Source: an uncultured Lysobacteraceae bacterium (GTDB lineage: Bacteria > Pseudomonadota > Gammaproteobacteria > Xanthomonadales > Rhodanobacteraceae). Taken from it: a stretch of DNA of 20,115 bases. Position 1 is the stretch's first letter, and each line of letters begins with the position of its first letter. Positions 1 through 7,158 of the stretch are shown here, piece after piece. The position numbers and the translations under genes were made by a program. The notes below the pieces were generated by a model that ran no database searches, was not told where the DNA came from, and saw only the letters and a program-made list of their open reading frames with translations. The DNA is taken from NCBI GenBank assembly GCA_946480705.1, contig CAMLLF010000004.1:1-20115 (forward strand). Reading direction: 5' to 3'.

Positions 1-695
1 ACAAGGGCTATGTGATCAAGGAGTATTTCGCCAACTACTTCCTGCACACCTCGGACGTAACCTTCGACATGCAGGACAACCAGATGCAGGTGCACCACCA
101 GATCGATCTGGACTTCGCCGCAGGCGTGCGCACGCTGCTGCGGCAGGATCCCGACATCATCATGGTCGGCGAAATCCGCGATCTGGAAACCGCGCAGATG
201 GCCGTGCAGGCGTCGCTGACCGGCCACCTCGTGCTGTCGACGCTGCACACGAACGACGCACCGACCGCGGTCACGCGTCTGCTCGATCTCGGCGTGCCGC
301 ACTATCTCATCCAGTCGACGCTGACCGGCGTCGTCGCACAGCGCCTCATTCGCACGCTTTGTCCACATTGCAAAATTCCGCTCGCGGTCGATGCGCGGGC
401 CTGGGACGCGCTGACGCACCGCTGGAATCTCGCCCTGCCGGAACGCACGCAGGGACCGGTCGGCTGCCTGGAATGCCGCAACACCGGCTTCCTCGGCCGT
501 ACGGGCATCTACGAGATGATGCGCGTCACGCCGAAGCTGCGGCAGCTGATCCAGGCCGATACGGATCTCGTGAAATTCAGCGAAGCCGCGCTCGCCGACG
601 GCATGCGTCCGCTGCGCATCTCCGCCGCGGCGCAGGTGGCGCGCGGCGTCACGACGGTTGCCGAAGTCATGACCGTGCTGCCGCCGGTCGATTGA
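1..695 (+). CDS. GspE/PilB-family type II secretion or type IV pilus assembly ATPase, C-terminal part (5' truncated by window edge)
   Basis: This is the C-terminal part of a hexameric cytoplasmic ATPase that powers type II secretion or type IV pilus extension; codons start at base 3. Visible motifs are the Walker B stretch [14 protein letters not shown], the His-box region [13 protein letters not shown], and two CxxC pairs (fragment residues 120/123 and 155/158) that form the zinc-binding module typical of GspE and PilB. The C-terminus (IYEMM, then a helical tail) also fits the family. Walker A lies outside the window. The first 25 or so residues do not resemble the usual Asp-box segment (normally close to EDPVEY) that should precede NQMQV. 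GspE and PilB cannot be told apart here. The next gene starts 2 bases after the stop, which suggests coupled transcription. Confidence 0.9.
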   Translation, partial: KGYVIKEYFANYFLHTSDVTFDMQDNQMQVHHQIDLDFAAGVRTLLRQDPDIIMVGEIRDLETAQMAVQASLTGHLVLSTLHTNDAPTAVTRLLDLGVPHYLIQSTLTGVVAQRLIRTLCPHCKIPLAVDARAWDALTHRWNLALPERTQGPVGCLECRNTGFLGRTGIYEMMRVTPKLRQLIQADTDLVKFSEAALADGMRPLRISAAAQVARGVTTVAEVMTVLPPVD

Positions 696-697
696 TC

Positions 698-1420
698 GTG
701 AGGCGCGTCCTCGTTCTGCAGACCGGCACGACCTTGCCGCAGGTCGCCGCGCGTCACGGCGACTTCGCCGCGTGGTTCATGCGTGCGGCCGGGCTGTCCC
801 GGCACGATGTCGAGGTCGCACGCGTCGATCGCGGCGATCCGTTGCCTGCGGCGAATCGTTTCTCGGCCGTCCTCGTGACCGGCTCGGCCAGCATGGTGAC
901 CGAGCGCGAAGGCTGGAGCGAGCACACGGCCGAGTGGTTGGCCGCGGCCGTGCAGACTGCTGCAGCGCCGCTGCTCGGCGTCTGCTATGGCCATCAGCTG
1001 CTCGCGCACGGGTTGGGCGGCCGGGTCGACTGGAATCCGCGCGGCCGCCAGATCGGCACCAAGCGGCTTGCGACTGCGCCGGCCGCGACCGGCGACCCGC
1101 TGTTTTCGGGCATTGCGGAGTTCCGCGCGCAGACTACGCACCAGCAGTCGGTGGTCGTACCGCCGTCAGGCGCGCAGGTACTGGCTCATTCGTCCCTCGA
1201 TCCGCATCAGGCGCTGCGTTTTGGTCCGCGTGCCTGGGGTTTTCAGTTCCACCCCGAGTTCAGCGCCGGCATCATGGCGGGCTACATCCGCGGCCGCGCA
1301 GACCGGCTGGCCGGTGAAGGGGTCGACCCCGCCCTGCTGCTGCGCGAATGCGGCCCCGCGCCGCGCGCCCGCAGCCTGTTGCGGCGCTTCGTGCGGCTCT
1401 CGCGTGAAGGACAGATCTGA
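698..1420 (+). CDS. class I glutamine amidotransferase (GuaA N-domain-like)
   Basis: This 240-residue cytoplasmic protein has the class I glutamine amidotransferase fold, in which a Cys-His-Glu triad releases ammonia from glutamine. The nucleophile elbow is GVCYGHQ (Cys96). The second motif is FQFHPEF, giving His185 and Glu187. No synthetase domain is attached, so the acceptor substrate is unknown. Stand-alone proteins of this kind are often annotated as GMP synthase-like. I chose the GTG at 698, which gives MRRVLVLQTG directly at the first beta strand. A TTG at 692 overlapping the upstream TGA is an alternative. It lies 2 bases downstream of the secretion ATPase gene, so the two probably share a transcript despite having no obvious functional link. 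Confidence 0.88.
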   Translation: MRRVLVLQTGTTLPQVAARHGDFAAWFMRAAGLSRHDVEVARVDRGDPLPAANRFSAVLVTGSASMVTEREGWSEHTAEWLAAAVQTAAAPLLGVCYGHQLLAHGLGGRVDWNPRGRQIGTKRLATAPAATGDPLFSGIAEFRAQTTHQQSVVVPPSGAQVLAHSSLDPHQALRFGPRAWGFQFHPEFSAGIMAGYIRGRADRLAGEGVDPALLLRECGPAPRARSLLRRFVRLSREGQI

Positions 1421-1457
1421 CCCTTGCTGCGTTTCGAACCGAGTAGCAATGTTCCGT

Positions 1458-1475
1458 ATTCGACTTTGGTCGAAT
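1458..1475 (+). other. small perfect hairpin in intergenic region
   Basis: ATTCGAC (1458-1464) and GTCGAAT (1469-1475) form a perfect 7-bp stem closed by the loop TTTG. It lies 37 bases after the amidotransferase stop and just upstream of the probable terminator. Its role is unknown; it may be part of the 3' end structure of the transcript. Confidence 0.5.
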
Positions 1476-1484
1476 GTGGTCCTG

Positions 1485-1525
1485 AGGGTTATTCCAAATC
1501 CGAAATGCGGATAACCCTGATTTTT
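1485..1525 (+). terminator. probable rho-independent terminator after the amidotransferase gene
   Basis: AGGGTT (1485-1490) pairs with AACCCT (1513-1518). Nested inside is a second perfect stem, ATCCG (1498-1502) with CGGAT (1508-1512). The stem is followed by GATTTTTG, a short U-tract on the plus strand. The bulged stem and short T run make this weaker than a textbook terminator. Confidence 0.55.
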
Positions 1526-1533
1526 GAGTTCTG

Positions 1534-1564
1534 AAAAAACAAACGCCGCACGGCGGCGGCGTTT
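1534..1564 (-). terminator. rho-independent terminator of the minus-strand ribbon-helix-helix gene
   Basis: AAACGCCGC (1541-1549) and GCGGCGTTT (1556-1564) form a perfect 9-bp GC-rich stem. Read on the minus strand it is followed by G and then a run of six T (complement of 1534-1539). It lies 50 bases beyond the stop of the small minus-strand gene and faces the amidotransferase terminator. Confidence 0.75.
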
Positions 1565-1613
1565 GGAGCGGTGGCGACCGATACAGTCGCCGATCGCGGA
1601 AATCGCGGGGCGC

Positions 1614-1832
1614 TTACTTGCGGCCCTTGCCGCCTTTACGCAGGCCGGCCAGCGGATCCGGCAGCTTGAGACCGCCCAGATAATCGTTGATCGCTTCGTT
1701 CGTGACATCGTACAGCGGACGGCCCATCACGGCCGCTGCTGCCTTGAGGCTGTCGCGCATGCGCTTGGAAACGCGCAGGCTGGCGTCGCGAGTATCTTCG
1801 TCAACAGCGGCTGCTGCGGCGGACTTTTTCAT
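1614..1832 (-). CDS. small ribbon-helix-helix-like protein, stand-alone
   Basis: This 72-residue protein has an alanine-rich, charged N-terminus, then a segment with the pattern of a ribbon-helix-helix (Arc/MetJ/CopG-type) DNA-binding fold. That segment is a short strand (ASLRVSK), helix A (RMRDSLKAAAAVMG) and helix B after a turn (RPLYDVTNEAINDYL). The C-terminus is basic (LRKGGKGRK). The ATG at 1832 is chosen because AGGGTGA sits 5 bases upstream as a Shine-Dalgarno site; a GTG at 1841 would add three residues. It lies downstream of tatC on the same strand but has its own promoter-like and terminator sequences. No toxin gene is next to it, so an antitoxin role is not supported. The fold is inferred from pattern only. 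Confidence 0.7.
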   Translation of the reverse strand: MKKSAAAAAVDEDTRDASLRVSKRMRDSLKAAAAVMGRPLYDVTNEAINDYLGGLKLPDPLAGLRKGGKGRK

Positions 1833-1879
1833 GATCTTCACCCTGAGTTAAGAAGTGCTGCTACGTGTACTGCGGGAAT

Positions 1880-1885
1880 AGTATA
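1880..1885 (-). promoter_or_regulatory. candidate -10 box for the ribbon-helix-helix gene
   Basis: On the minus strand this reads TATACT, one base off the sigma-70 consensus, about 47 bases upstream of the ATG at 1832. No convincing -35 box is visible at 16-18 bases (the best position reads GTATTT). The region is locally AT-rich compared with its surroundings. Confidence 0.3.
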
Positions 1886-1913
1886 CGTGGCAGGTGCATG
1901 AAAAATACGCGAC

Positions 1914-1927
1914 AGCGCCGCGGCGCT
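1914..1927 (-). terminator. possible weak terminator or palindrome just after tatC
   Basis: AGCGCCGCGGCGCT is a perfect 14-base palindrome 2 bases beyond the tatC stop. On the minus strand a run of five T follows, but only after several intervening bases (TATTTTT), so it is not a canonical terminator. Confidence 0.3.
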
Positions 1928-1929
1928 TG

Positions 1930-2715
1930 TTACGAATTGTAAATCTCAATCGCGCGTGAGCCGATCGGAAGCCCGTTTACGGGGGTGGCGATTTTCGGGG
2001 GCGCTTTGGAGACGCTCAGGTATCGGCGCTGTGCGATGCCGTGGGACGCGTGGCGATGGCACGGGCCGCGATAATACGTCAGTATGGCCGCCACGACGAA
2101 GGCGCCGACGACGACGTAGCCGCGGCTTTCCGTGAGCTGCGCCGGCGTCACCCAGCCCAGAGCGACCAGGATCACGACCGCGACGGGAACCTCGAAACAC
2201 AGTCCGAACGCGAAAAAGATAACCAAAACAAAATCGAGATATTTCCCAATGTCCGTCATCATCGCGACGCCTTCGGGCGTGATCTTCGCGAGGAACGAGA
2301 ACACCATCGGGAGGACGAGAAAATAGGCGAACGCCCCGCCGAGATAGAACAGGAATACGCTCGAGACGAGCAGCGGCAGGCCGAGGCGTTTTTCGTGGCG
2401 ATACAGCCCCGGCGCGACGAAAGCCCAGAGCTGATACAGCACGACGGGCATCGCGACGACGAGTGCCGTACAGAAGGCGAGTTTCAGCGGCGTGAAAAAC
2501 GGTGAGGCGACTTCGATAGCGACGAGCTGGCCGCCGGCCGGTAGATTGCGCAGCAACGGTTCGGCGAGCCAGGCATAAAGCTTGTTCGCGAACGGAAGCA
2601 GGCACAGCAGTACCGCGCCGACCGCGAGCACCGCCCTCAGCAGGCGCGAGCGCAATTCGACGAGGTGGGAAAAAAACGAGGCTTCTTCGCCGGGGTCCTG
2701 CTCAGTTGCGCTCAT
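1930..2715 (-). CDS. tatC: Sec-independent (twin-arginine) translocase TatC with aberrant C-terminus lacking TM6
   Basis: TatC is the integral membrane receptor for twin-arginine signal peptides and works with TatA and TatB. The 261-residue reading starts at the ATG at 2715, preceded by AGGA, and overlaps the end of tatB by 14 bases. Residues 14-213 match the family: [12 protein letters not shown] at the N-terminus, the SPFFTPLKL segment, YRHEKR (Glu108) and [10 protein letters not shown] (Glu175), with five hydrophobic spans. After [13 protein letters not shown] (residue 213) the expected TPPD-type motif and sixth transmembrane helix are absent. They are replaced by about 48 polar, basic residues ([11 protein letters not shown] onward). 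Neither other reading frame restores a TatC end. A deletion or rearrangement at the 3' end, a sequencing or assembly artefact, or a real divergent variant are all possible. Function is therefore uncertain. Confidence 0.85.
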   Translation of the reverse strand: MSATEQDPGEEASFFSHLVELRSRLLRAVLAVGAVLLCLLPFANKLYAWLAEPLLRNLPAGGQLVAIEVASPFFTPLKLAFCTALVVAMPVVLYQLWAFVAPGLYRHEKRLGLPLLVSSVFLFYLGGAFAYFLVLPMVFSFLAKITPEGVAMMTDIGKYLDFVLVIFFAFGLCFEVPVAVVILVALGWVTPAQLTESRGYVVVGAFVVAAILTYYRGPCHRHASHGIAQRRYLSVSKAPPKIATPVNGLPIGSRAIEIYNS

Positions 2716-3019
2716 CGAGCTTCCTGCCCAGATCTTCGGTACTCTCGCGGACCTGTTCGGTGGTTTCGCGGAACTGCTCGGCCGCATTGCGCAGGTCGTC
2801 GCGCGGGTCGGCCGCGGCTGCGGCGTCGCGCATGCTGCGTTTGAGTTCCTCGGCGGCGAGTTCGCGTTCGACTTCGCTGCGAACGTTCGCCCAGCTGTTG
2901 CGCGCGCGACGCAGCAGCGCGCCCACCGTGCGTGCGGCGCCGGGCAGGCGCTCGGGGCCCAGTACGATCAGCGCAACGACGCCGATCAGCACGAACTCGC
3001 TGAAACCGATATCGAACAT
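2702..3019 (-). CDS. tatB: Sec-independent protein translocase TatB
   Basis: TatB pairs with TatC in the twin-arginine receptor complex at the inner membrane. This 105-residue protein has the expected plan: a short periplasmic N-terminus with MFDIGFSEF, one transmembrane helix (about residues 9-21), the conserved LGPERLP hinge, then an amphipathic helix and a long charged, coiled-coil-prone tail rich in Glu and Arg. The MFDIG start distinguishes TatB from TatA. It starts 9 bases after the tatA stop and overlaps tatC by 14 bases, a tight tatABC operon with probable translational coupling. It is short compared with E. coli TatB (about 170 residues), though the variable tail accounts for that. 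Confidence 0.95.
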   Translation of the reverse strand: MFDIGFSEFVLIGVVALIVLGPERLPGAARTVGALLRRARNSWANVRSEVERELAAEELKRSMRDAAAAADPRDDLRNAAEQFRETTEQVRESTEDLGRKLDERN

Positions 3020-3028
3020 CGTTCGGCG

Positions 3029-3250
3029 TTATTCGGCTTTTTCGCGCTTGGCTTCGCTGGCGGCCTTCTCGGCTTCGGGCGCCGGGTCGGCCTTGAGCTT
3101 CGGCGCTTCTTCGTCGCCCTGCAGGCCTTTCTTGAAGTCGCGCATCGCGCTGCCGAGATCGCCGCCCATGTTGCGCAGACGCTTCGTGCCGAACACGAGC
3201 ACGACGATGAGCAGAACGATCAACCAGTGCCAAAGGCTAAAACTACCCAT
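3029..3250 (-). CDS. tatA: Sec-independent protein translocase TatA
   Basis: TatA oligomers form the conducting part of the twin-arginine pathway, which exports folded proteins. The 73-residue protein has one N-terminal transmembrane helix ([15 protein letters not shown], residues 7-21), the [10 protein letters not shown] hinge, an amphipathic helix ([17 protein letters not shown]) and an acidic/lysine-rich tail. These are diagnostic for TatA. The ATG at 3250 is preceded by GGAG, 7 bases upstream. It is the first gene of tatABC, with a promoter-like sequence at 3301-3329. Confidence 0.96.
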   Translation of the reverse strand: MGSFSLWHWLIVLLIVVLVFGTKRLRNMGGDLGSAMRDFKKGLQGDEEAPKLKADPAPEAEKAASEAKREKAE

Positions 3251-3300
3251 TACCCCACTCCTGCAGATGAGTCGCGTCGCCGGAAATGGCGAAGCGCGAC

Positions 3301-3329
3301 AGTGTAGCCGCGCTTTGCGTTGGGGTCAT
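3301..3329 (-). promoter_or_regulatory. sigma-70-type promoter for tatABC
   Basis: On the minus strand ATGACC (3329-3324, four of six matches to TTGACA) is separated by 17 bases from TACACT (3306-3301). The -10 is preceded by GC, as at several other promoters in this window. The predicted 5' leader is about 40-45 bases and contains the GGAG ribosome site of tatA. It lies in the gap between the YSC84 gene stop and tatA. Confidence 0.6.
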
Positions 3330-3341
3330 GACTGGCCACGC

Positions 3342-4034
3342 TCACTCGGCTGATTGCGCAGTGTACTCCTCGAGGCGATCGCGGAAATCGACCACGACTT
3401 CCGGCACATTGCCGACGCCGCCTTCAAAAATGCGTCGCGGCGTGACGCCGTCGCCGAACACCGCCTGATTGGAATCGTGATCGATCGCGAGCACCGAACC
3501 GTCGAGTGCCACTCCGGCAAACAGGCCGCGCGCACGCGAATAGGAGTAGATCTCGGCCTTGAGCTGCGCATCGGTCGACGCCTGGGCCGAGCGGCCGACC
3601 GGACCGGCGGCGGCCGAGGCATCGGCGCCCAACGTGAATTTGCCATGGACGATGGAGTCGACGCCGCGCTGGCTGCGGAACACGAGCACGACATCGGTCG
3701 ACTGGACGCCGGCCTGGAAGCCGACACTGCCGCCGGTCATCGTGATGAAGCTCGGATTCGACCAGGTGCCGTCGGTGCCGCGTACCGTGATGAGACCGTG
3801 GCCGCGACGTCCACCGACGATGAGGCCGGCTTTGATGACATCGGGAATCACGGCTACCGCGTGCGCTTCGCGCAGCAGGTTGGTCGGGATGCGCCGATCG
3901 GGCGCCTGCATGATTTCGTCGAGTACGCGTGTCGCTTCGCGCGCGCGTTTGGCCTCGCTCTCGCCAGCACTGGCGCCGAACGCGCTCAGCAGGCAGCCGA
4001 TGAACAGCAGGGCGCGCAGTATCGGTCGGTTCAC
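3342..4034 (-). CDS. exported YSC84/SYLF-domain (DUF500) lipid-binding-like protein
   Basis: This 230-residue protein begins with a signal peptide ending near ASA (residue 23). The rest is a bacterial YSC84/SYLF domain, a fold linked to phospholipid binding in eukaryotic members. Family landmarks are AVAVIPDVIKAGLIVGGRRG, GLITVRGTDGTWSNPSFI, GSVGFQAGVQSTDVVLVF and YSYSRARGLFAGVALDGSVL. The GTG at 4034 is supported by GAGG 5 bases upstream and places the signal peptide correctly. A cysteine at residue 14 lies inside the hydrophobic core but does not form a good lipobox, so cleavage by signal peptidase I is more likely than lipidation. The bacterial role is not established. Confidence 0.9.
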   Translation of the reverse strand: MNRPILRALLFIGCLLSAFGASAGESEAKRAREATRVLDEIMQAPDRRIPTNLLREAHAVAVIPDVIKAGLIVGGRRGHGLITVRGTDGTWSNPSFITMTGGSVGFQAGVQSTDVVLVFRSQRGVDSIVHGKFTLGADASAAAGPVGRSAQASTDAQLKAEIYSYSRARGLFAGVALDGSVLAIDHDSNQAVFGDGVTPRRIFEGGVGNVPEVVVDFRDRLEEYTAQSAE

Positions 4035-4132
4035 GGAAACCTCGGATCGGAAAGGAGGGGTGCCGGACGCGCGGCATCGTGAAGCCATTGCCGACGCGAC
4101 GGCATGGTGTCCGTCTTCGAGGGAATAGGCGC

Positions 4133-5068
4133 TTAACGCAGCGGGCGGCGCAGGCCGAATGCGGCAAGCAGCGCGAGCAGACTCGCGAGCAGGCCATAGC
4201 CCGCCGGCGTGCCGGCCGGAACCGCTTGCGGCGTGACCGTGCCGGTTGGACACGGTGCGGGCGGCGCGATCGCGAATCCGAACAGCGGCACGCTGCGCAG
4301 ATCTTCCGGCCCGGTGATGGGGCCGAGCAGCGTCATTGAACCGGTCGCCGGATCGAGGCGCGCGAGGTCGCTCCAGTCCGGCGGAAATGCGTTTGCGGCG
4401 GGCGGCGGCGGCGGGATGTAGCTGACTGCGGCCCAGAGCTGGCCGGAAGCATCGAAGGCCGGCCATACCGAGCTGATCTTGCTGCTCGCGATATTGAACG
4501 AGCCGATCGCCGTTGCAGCGCCCGTGGCCGTGTCCACTCGGAACAGCGACGGGTTTTCGTAGTCGCCCGTGCCGAACAGTTCGCGGCCTCGTGCCGCGAG
4601 CCCCGTAACGCGGGCGCCGGTCGGTCCGACGTAGGTCGTGAAACCGGTATTCGTGTCGACTTTCCAGAGTTTTCGCGCAACGCCGGACGCCAGCCATGCC
4701 GATCCGTCGCAGGTCACCGCATAGGACAGGTCGAGTGCGTCGAGGCGCTGCGGATCGCCCTGGCCGGCGAGGCCGAGGCTGCCGACATAGTTTGGCGAGG
4801 AATTCAGGAAATCGAGACGGAACAGCGATTTCGTATTGTCGGACGAGGCCAGTAGCGCACCGTTCGGTGCATAGGCCAAGCCTTTGATGACGATGGGCTG
4901 GCCGGCGAACAGCCCGGTTTCGCCGAGCAATGTCGCTGTGCGCGTCGCGATGTCGACGCGATAGATCTGGTCATAGGCCGGTGCAATGGCGAACGGCTCC
5001 GCCGTGGCTGCGGTTGCAGCCAGCGAAGCAAACAGTGCCGCGGCGGCAGGGCGTGCGCGCAGGCTCAT
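4133..5068 (-). CDS. exported beta-propeller-like protein with IPTL-CTERM-like C-terminal tail
   Basis: The product is 311 residues with a signal peptide (MSLRARPAAAALFASLAATAATA). The body has repeated segments of the type xLFRVDxATGxATxIGxF (IYRVDIATRTATLLG, LWKVDTNTGFTTYVG, LFRVDTATGAATAIG, LARLDPATGSMTLLG), which looks like a small beta-propeller related to DUF4394-type proteins. A run of five prolines sits near residue 240. The C-terminus has three parts: a VPAGTPAGYG motif (283-292), a hydrophobic helix (293-306) and an arginine cluster (RRPLR). This resembles IPTL-CTERM/PEP-CTERM sorting tails but lacks the exact IPTL motif. It is likely anchored at or sorted to the cell surface. Function is unknown. 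Confidence 0.8.
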   Translation of the reverse strand: MSLRARPAAAALFASLAATAATAEPFAIAPAYDQIYRVDIATRTATLLGETGLFAGQPIVIKGLAYAPNGALLASSDNTKSLFRLDFLNSSPNYVGSLGLAGQGDPQRLDALDLSYAVTCDGSAWLASGVARKLWKVDTNTGFTTYVGPTGARVTGLAARGRELFGTGDYENPSLFRVDTATGAATAIGSFNIASSKISSVWPAFDASGQLWAAVSYIPPPPPAANAFPPDWSDLARLDPATGSMTLLGPITGPEDLRSVPLFGFAIAPPAPCPTGTVTPQAVPAGTPAGYGLLASLLALLAAFGLRRPLR

Positions 5069-5135
5069 TGTCCACCGTCTTTTGTTATCGTTTCTGGTAA
5101 TCGTCGGCCGCATCGGGCGCTGACACGGCGGAGCC

Positions 5136-5164
5136 AGTCTAAGCACGTTCCGGCCGGGCCACAA
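5136..5164 (-). promoter_or_regulatory. candidate promoter for the CTERM-tailed protein gene
   Basis: On the minus strand TTGTGG (5164-5159) is followed after 17 bases by TAGACT (5141-5136). The leader to the ATG at 5068 would be about 60 bases. Two CCGGCCGGG copies (5150-5158 and 5182-5190) flank or overlap the -35 region. Confidence 0.4.
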
Positions 5165-5222
5165 GGTCGCAAGAACGTCAGCCGGCCGGGTTTCGGCGGC
5201 GTACCCAACCATTCGGGACACC

Positions 5223-6299
5223 ATGTTCGGAACCAGGCAGTACCACGCGGCGCCGCCCGCCGCGCAAACCGGCCACGGCGGCGTTGCCGTCGTACTCGTC
5301 AATCTCGGCACGCCGGCAGCCCCCACGACACCGGCGGTGCGTCGGTATCTCGCCCAGTTCCTGTCCGATCCCCGCGTCGTCGAGCAGCCGCGATGGTTGT
5401 GGTGGCCCGTGCTGCATGGCGTGATCCTACGGCTGAGGCCGGTTCGGTCCGCTCATGCGTATGCGAGCGTCTGGACGCCGCAGGGTTCGCCGTTGCTCGT
5501 CCTCAGCGAGGCTCTCGCGCGGGCGCTCGATCATCGCCTGCAGCGCGACACCGGCGGGCGCGTCCGGGTGCGCCTCGGCATGACCTACGGCGAACCCGCG
5601 CTGCCTCGTGTCGTGCGCGGCCTCGTCGACGAAGGTTTCCGGCGCCTGCTGTTCGTGCCGCTGTATCCGCAGTATTCCGCAACGTCGACGGGTGCCGCGC
5701 TCGACGCGCTGGCTGATACCGTCAAGTCGTTGCGCTGGCCTCCGGAGCTGCGAACGGTCGGCGACTATCACGCTCAGCCGGCACATATCGAAGCGCTGGC
5801 GCGCAGCGTCGAGCGTCATTGGGCGTCGCACGGACGCGGCGAACGGTTGCTGCTCTCGTTTCACGGCATCCCGCAGCGCTGTGTGGAATCCGGCGATCCC
5901 TATGCCGCACAGTGCCGGGCGACGGCGGCGCTGCTCGCGACGCGGCTCGGCCTCGACGACGCTGCGCTGATCGTGAGCTTCCAGTCGCGCGTGGGTCGCG
6001 AGGAATGGCTCAAGCCCTACACCGACGCGACGCTCGTCGAACTCGCGCGTTCCGGCGTGCGTTCGGTGCAGGTGCTGTGTCCCGGCTTCGCGGTCGACTG
6101 CCTCGAGACGCTCGAGGAAATCGCGGTCGAGAATCGCGAGCGGTTTCTGCGAGCCGGCGGCGAGCGCTACGAGTACATAGCCGCGTTGAACGACAGCGAC
6201 GATCAGGTCGGCGCACTGGCTGCGCTGATACATCCGCACCTGCAGGGCTGGCCGGTGCCGGGCATCGCTTCAGGAGAGACTCCGCATGTCGCCGCATGA
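5223..6299 (+). CDS. hemH: ferrochelatase (protoporphyrin ferrochelatase)
   Basis: Ferrochelatase inserts ferrous iron into protoporphyrin IX, the last step of protoheme synthesis. The 358-residue protein shows the family landmarks in order: VVLVNLGTPAAP near the N-terminus, TPQGSPL, GMTYGEP, FVPLYPQYSATSTG, the catalytic-histidine motif LLSFHGIP (His214), VSFQSRVGREEWLKPYT, and CPGFAVDCLETLEEI carrying the conserved acidic residue (Glu295). Length is normal for proteobacterial HemH. The ATG at 5223 begins about 20 residues before the first conserved strand, so the N-terminus could be a little shorter. It overlaps the following hydrolase gene by 14 bases, indicating one transcript. Confidence 0.96.
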   Translation: MFGTRQYHAAPPAAQTGHGGVAVVLVNLGTPAAPTTPAVRRYLAQFLSDPRVVEQPRWLWWPVLHGVILRLRPVRSAHAYASVWTPQGSPLLVLSEALARALDHRLQRDTGGRVRVRLGMTYGEPALPRVVRGLVDEGFRRLLFVPLYPQYSATSTGAALDALADTVKSLRWPPELRTVGDYHAQPAHIEALARSVERHWASHGRGERLLLSFHGIPQRCVESGDPYAAQCRATAALLATRLGLDDAALIVSFQSRVGREEWLKPYTDATLVELARSGVRSVQVLCPGFAVDCLETLEEIAVENRERFLRAGGERYEYIAALNDSDDQVGALAALIHPHLQGWPVPGIASGETPHVAA

Positions 6300-7158
6300 C
6301 ATCGCGATCGAGCTGCCGCATCTGACGCTCGCGGCGCGGCGCTGGGGCGAACCCGGACTGCCGCCGCTGCTTGCCGTGCATGGCTGGCTCGACAATGCGG
6401 CATCGTTCGACGCGCTGGCGCCGCTGCTGGCGACCCGCTTCGAAGTGACCGCGATCGACCTGCCCGGCCACGGACGCTCGGCGCACCGCCCGCCGGGCGC
6501 CTGGTATCACTACGTCGAATATCTGGCCGACCTGCAGGCGGTCGCGGCGGCACTGGGCTGGACGCGCTTTTCGCTGCTCGGTCATTCGCTGGGCGGCGCC
6601 GTGGCCAGCATCTTCGCCGCCGCGCAGCCCGATCGGGTCGAGCGGCTACTGCTCGTCGAATCGCTGGGGCCGCTGACGGCCGCGCCCGAACTCGCGCTGG
6701 AGCAGTTGCGTCGGGGGCTGAGTCAGCGTGCGGATTTCGCCGCGAAGTCGTTGCGCGTGTTTCCGGATTCCGCCACGGCGGTTCGTGCGCGGATGCTCGC
6801 GAACGACCTCGGCGAAGCCGCTGCCGCCGCGCTGGTCGAACGCGGCCTTGCGGCAGTGCCGGGCGGCTGGTCCTGGTCTAGCGATGCCCGCCTGACGCTG
6901 GCGTCGCCGTTGCGCTACACCGAGGCGCAGATCCAGAACATCCTCCGCGGCATCGCTGCGCCGACCTGCGTCGTGCTGGCCGATCCGGCGACGTCGTATC
7001 TGCCGACAGCGATGATGCAGGCGCGCGCTGACTGCGTGGTCGACATCGAAGTGCGTCGCCTGCGCGGCAACCATCACTTGCACATGGAGCATGCACAGGC
7101 CGCGGCTGCGCTATTCCACGCGTTTTGCGACCGCGCGGACGGGCCTACTGATCGATGA
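6286..7158 (+). CDS. alpha/beta hydrolase, serine hydrolase-like (SERHL-type)
   Basis: This 290-residue cytoplasmic protein has an alpha/beta hydrolase fold. It shows the oxyanion motif HGWLDNAASFD, IDLPGHGRSAHRPPG, the nucleophile elbow LLGHSLGGAVA (Ser101), and a C-terminal GNHHLHMEHA that supplies the catalytic histidine, probably His266. Asp233 in VLADPAT is a candidate third residue. The pattern is close to the serine hydrolase-like subgroup, whose substrates are mostly unknown. Translation starts inside the end of hemH (14-base overlap). The 3' end overlaps the opposite-strand metallopeptidase gene by 14 bases. Confidence 0.9.
   Translation: MSPHDIAIELPHLTLAARRWGEPGLPPLLAVHGWLDNAASFDALAPLLATRFEVTAIDLPGHGRSAHRPPGAWYHYVEYLADLQAVAAALGWTRFSLLGHSLGGAVASIFAAAQPDRVERLLLVESLGPLTAAPELALEQLRRGLSQRADFAAKSLRVFPDSATAVRARMLANDLGEAAAAALVERGLAAVPGGWSWSSDARLTLASPLRYTEAQIQNILRGIAAPTCVVLADPATSYLPTAMMQARADCVVDIEVRRLRGNHHLHMEHAQAAAALFHAFCDRADGPTDR

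Noticed and set aside
1930..2062. tatC C-terminus explained by one frameshift
   Set aside because: Both other frames over these bases were read and neither shows TPPD or a hydrophobic helix.
3984..4034. YSC84-domain protein as a lipoprotein, because of Cys14
   Set aside because: The residues before Cys (FIG) are a poor lipobox, and a hydrophobic stretch continues to an ASA cleavage site.
5145..5190. CCGGCCGGG pair and ACGTTC/GAACGT inverted repeat upstream of hemH
   Set aside because: Short GC-rich matches of this kind are expected by chance at this base composition; no clear regulatory logic.
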